In this document: piece after piece, positions 6,149 through 7,048 of the stretch
How the letters are laid out: the number at the start of each line of letters is the position of its first letter
Numbering within the stretch: the stretch's first letter is position 1
Source of the DNA: CAVHXA01 sp963639765
Lineage (GTDB): Bacteria > Bacillota > Clostridia > Oscillospirales > Oscillospiraceae
Direction: 5' to 3'
Assembly: GCA_963639765.1 (NCBI GenBank)
Contig: CAVHXA010000086.1
Location: forward strand, 1 to 7,048
DNA length: 7,048 nucleotides
The notes under the pieces: generated by a model
Seen by the model: only the letters and a program-made list of their open reading frames with translations
Database searches by the model: none
Told to the model about the DNA's origin: nothing
Position numbers and translations under genes: made by a program

Positions 6149-7048
6149 ATTTTTCAAAGCTGCATTTATCCGGAAGAATGATCTCAAACGCAGCCTTAAT
6201 TTTTCCTGATAGTTCATCAAACGATACATCTCCGGATGGATCATTTAAGCAGATCATGTCATGTTTTTGGCCTTCTATGACGTTGCATAAACGATCAATG
6301 CTGCTTTCTGTAACGTCCTCTACCAAATTATCTACACGATAAGGGTGAAAATTGCCGCCGGCAACTTGCCACCAAAGAGCAAGCCACTGGTTTACGTCAT
6401 CATTTGTTCTAAAATGATGTATGGACGTTTCATGGAGAAGCTCCGGCTCTCTTCTCCAAATCTCTTCAAATGTACTTTTCAAAAACGCTGCCGGTGCATG
6501 AAGATTCTGAAATCCTAAGAAATTTTCAGGAAACAATTTTTCCACCGCGAGAGTCCGAATGTTCGTTTTCACTCCATAGATATTGCTGCGATATTTACTA
6601 GTATTTTTGCGAACCTGCTCCCGCTTGTTAAAATGAGTATTTACGGTGCGCAGGTCATTCACTATTAGATGCTGCCAAATCCCGGCTTGTCCGGTTACAG
6701 AGAATGGAACTTCTGCGCCAAAGGTACACGGAAGCCCGTTTGCAAAAAAGCATTTTTCCGCCATCGGGCGAAGTATGTACATATCATCATTGAAATACAC
6801 GAAACGCTCTGACAGCCCATCAATTCGATGGATATTCATCTCTATCGTATTGGCATTAAAAGTAGGACGATACTCTACCGGGAGATAATCCTCGTGTCGG
6901 ACGATATGCAGTTTTGGGTTTTCTGTATTGAGAAACGCCGGAAGGTGTCCCCATGTAATGAAGTGAATCTTATGGACCCAGGGCGTGAATTTTTCCACCG
7001 CCCTGAACCAATACGGCAGAAGTCCCCAGTCGCGGAAGCGGTTGACGG
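6147..7048 (-). CDS. Stealth family protein (sugar-phosphate transferase), 5' end missing
   Basis: The gene enters from the right edge: the frame is open to base 7046 and shows 299 residues, so a GTG at 6998 is an internal valine rather than the start. Conserved region 2 opens at the edge (RFRDWGLLPYW, then EKFTPWV and FITWGHLP) and ends in the acidic YFNDDMY (NDD at visible residues 86-88). Region 3 contains FQNLHAPAAF (HAP at 183-185) and region 4 contains CLND at 266-269, close to the C-terminus. Only region 1, with its usual N-terminal ID-x-V-x-T-W-V element, is missing and should lie just outside. Family knowledge: Stealth proteins resemble GlcNAc-1-phosphotransferase and capsular polysaccharide polymerases that transfer hexose-1-phosphate from a nucleotide-sugar, forming phosphodiester links. 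The gene is first in the visible operon and its TGA abuts the acyltransferase ribosome site. The sugar moved cannot be told. Confidence 0.92.
   Translation of the reverse strand, partial: VNRFRDWGLLPYWFRAVEKFTPWVHKIHFITWGHLPAFLNTENPKLHIVRHEDYLPVEYRPTFNANTIEMNIHRIDGLSERFVYFNDDMYILRPMAEKCFFANGLPCTFGAEVPFSVTGQAGIWQHLIVNDLRTVNTHFNKREQVRKNTSKYRSNIYGVKTNIRTLAVEKLFPENFLGFQNLHAPAAFLKSTFEEIWRREPELLHETSIHHFRTNDDVNQWLALWWQVAGGNFHPYRVDNLVEDVTESSIDRLCNVIEGQKHDMICLNDPSGDVSFDELSGKIKAAFEIILPDKCSFEK

Noticed and set aside
6147..6998. GTG at 6998 as the start of the Stealth gene
   Set aside because: The frame remains open to the window edge and the upstream residues (RFRDWGLLPYW) belong to conserved region 2, so the true start is outside.

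Overview
The window is a piece of a surface-glycan (capsule or teichoic-acid-like polymer) operon. Every gene I can support lies on the minus strand, so transcription runs from the right end to the left. Gene families, purine-rich Shine-Dalgarno sites (GAGGA, GGAG), moderate GC and the pairing of Stealth and LicD phosphotransferases with an ABC-2 exporter suggest a Gram-positive gut-type Firmicute, probably class Clostridia. The taxon is inferred from style, not from a marker gene.

Order of transcription: (1) a Stealth-family sugar-phosphate transferase, cut by the right edge (6147-7048); (2) an acyltransferase family 3 membrane protein broken by a frameshift at a run of seven A residues (5160-6135); (3) a LicD-family phosphotransferase (4131-5150); (4) a SerB-like HAD phosphatase (3508-4134); (5) a LicC/MobA-like nucleotidyltransferase (2861-3511); (6) an Asp/Glu racemase-family protein (2154-2858); (7) and (8) two related GT2 glycosyltransferases (1155-2135 and 104-1150); (9) the first 29 codons of an ABC-2 polysaccharide-export permease, cut by the left edge (1-88). 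Gaps between genes are at most 18 bases and several genes overlap by the ATGA arrangement, so this looks like one translationally coupled transcript. No promoter, terminator, RNA gene, mobile element or CRISPR array is visible, and no stretch over 300 bases lacks a gene.

Likely joint role: the GT2 enzymes extend a lipid-linked glycan on the cytoplasmic side. Stealth adds hexose phosphate, and LicD adds a phosphorylated head group from a nucleotide-activated donor. The acyltransferase, if expressed, acylates the glycan, and the ABC transporter exports it. The most intriguing part is the tightly coupled block LicD - SerB-like phosphatase - nucleotidyltransferase - racemase. It has the parts expected for making, activating and transferring a small, possibly amino-acid-derived, phospho-substituent, but no choline uptake or choline kinase gene is in view. 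That pathway is a hypothesis. Several starts were re-chosen from ribosome binding sites: 2858 for the racemase, a TTG at 1150 for the last GT2, and 6135 for the acyltransferase.
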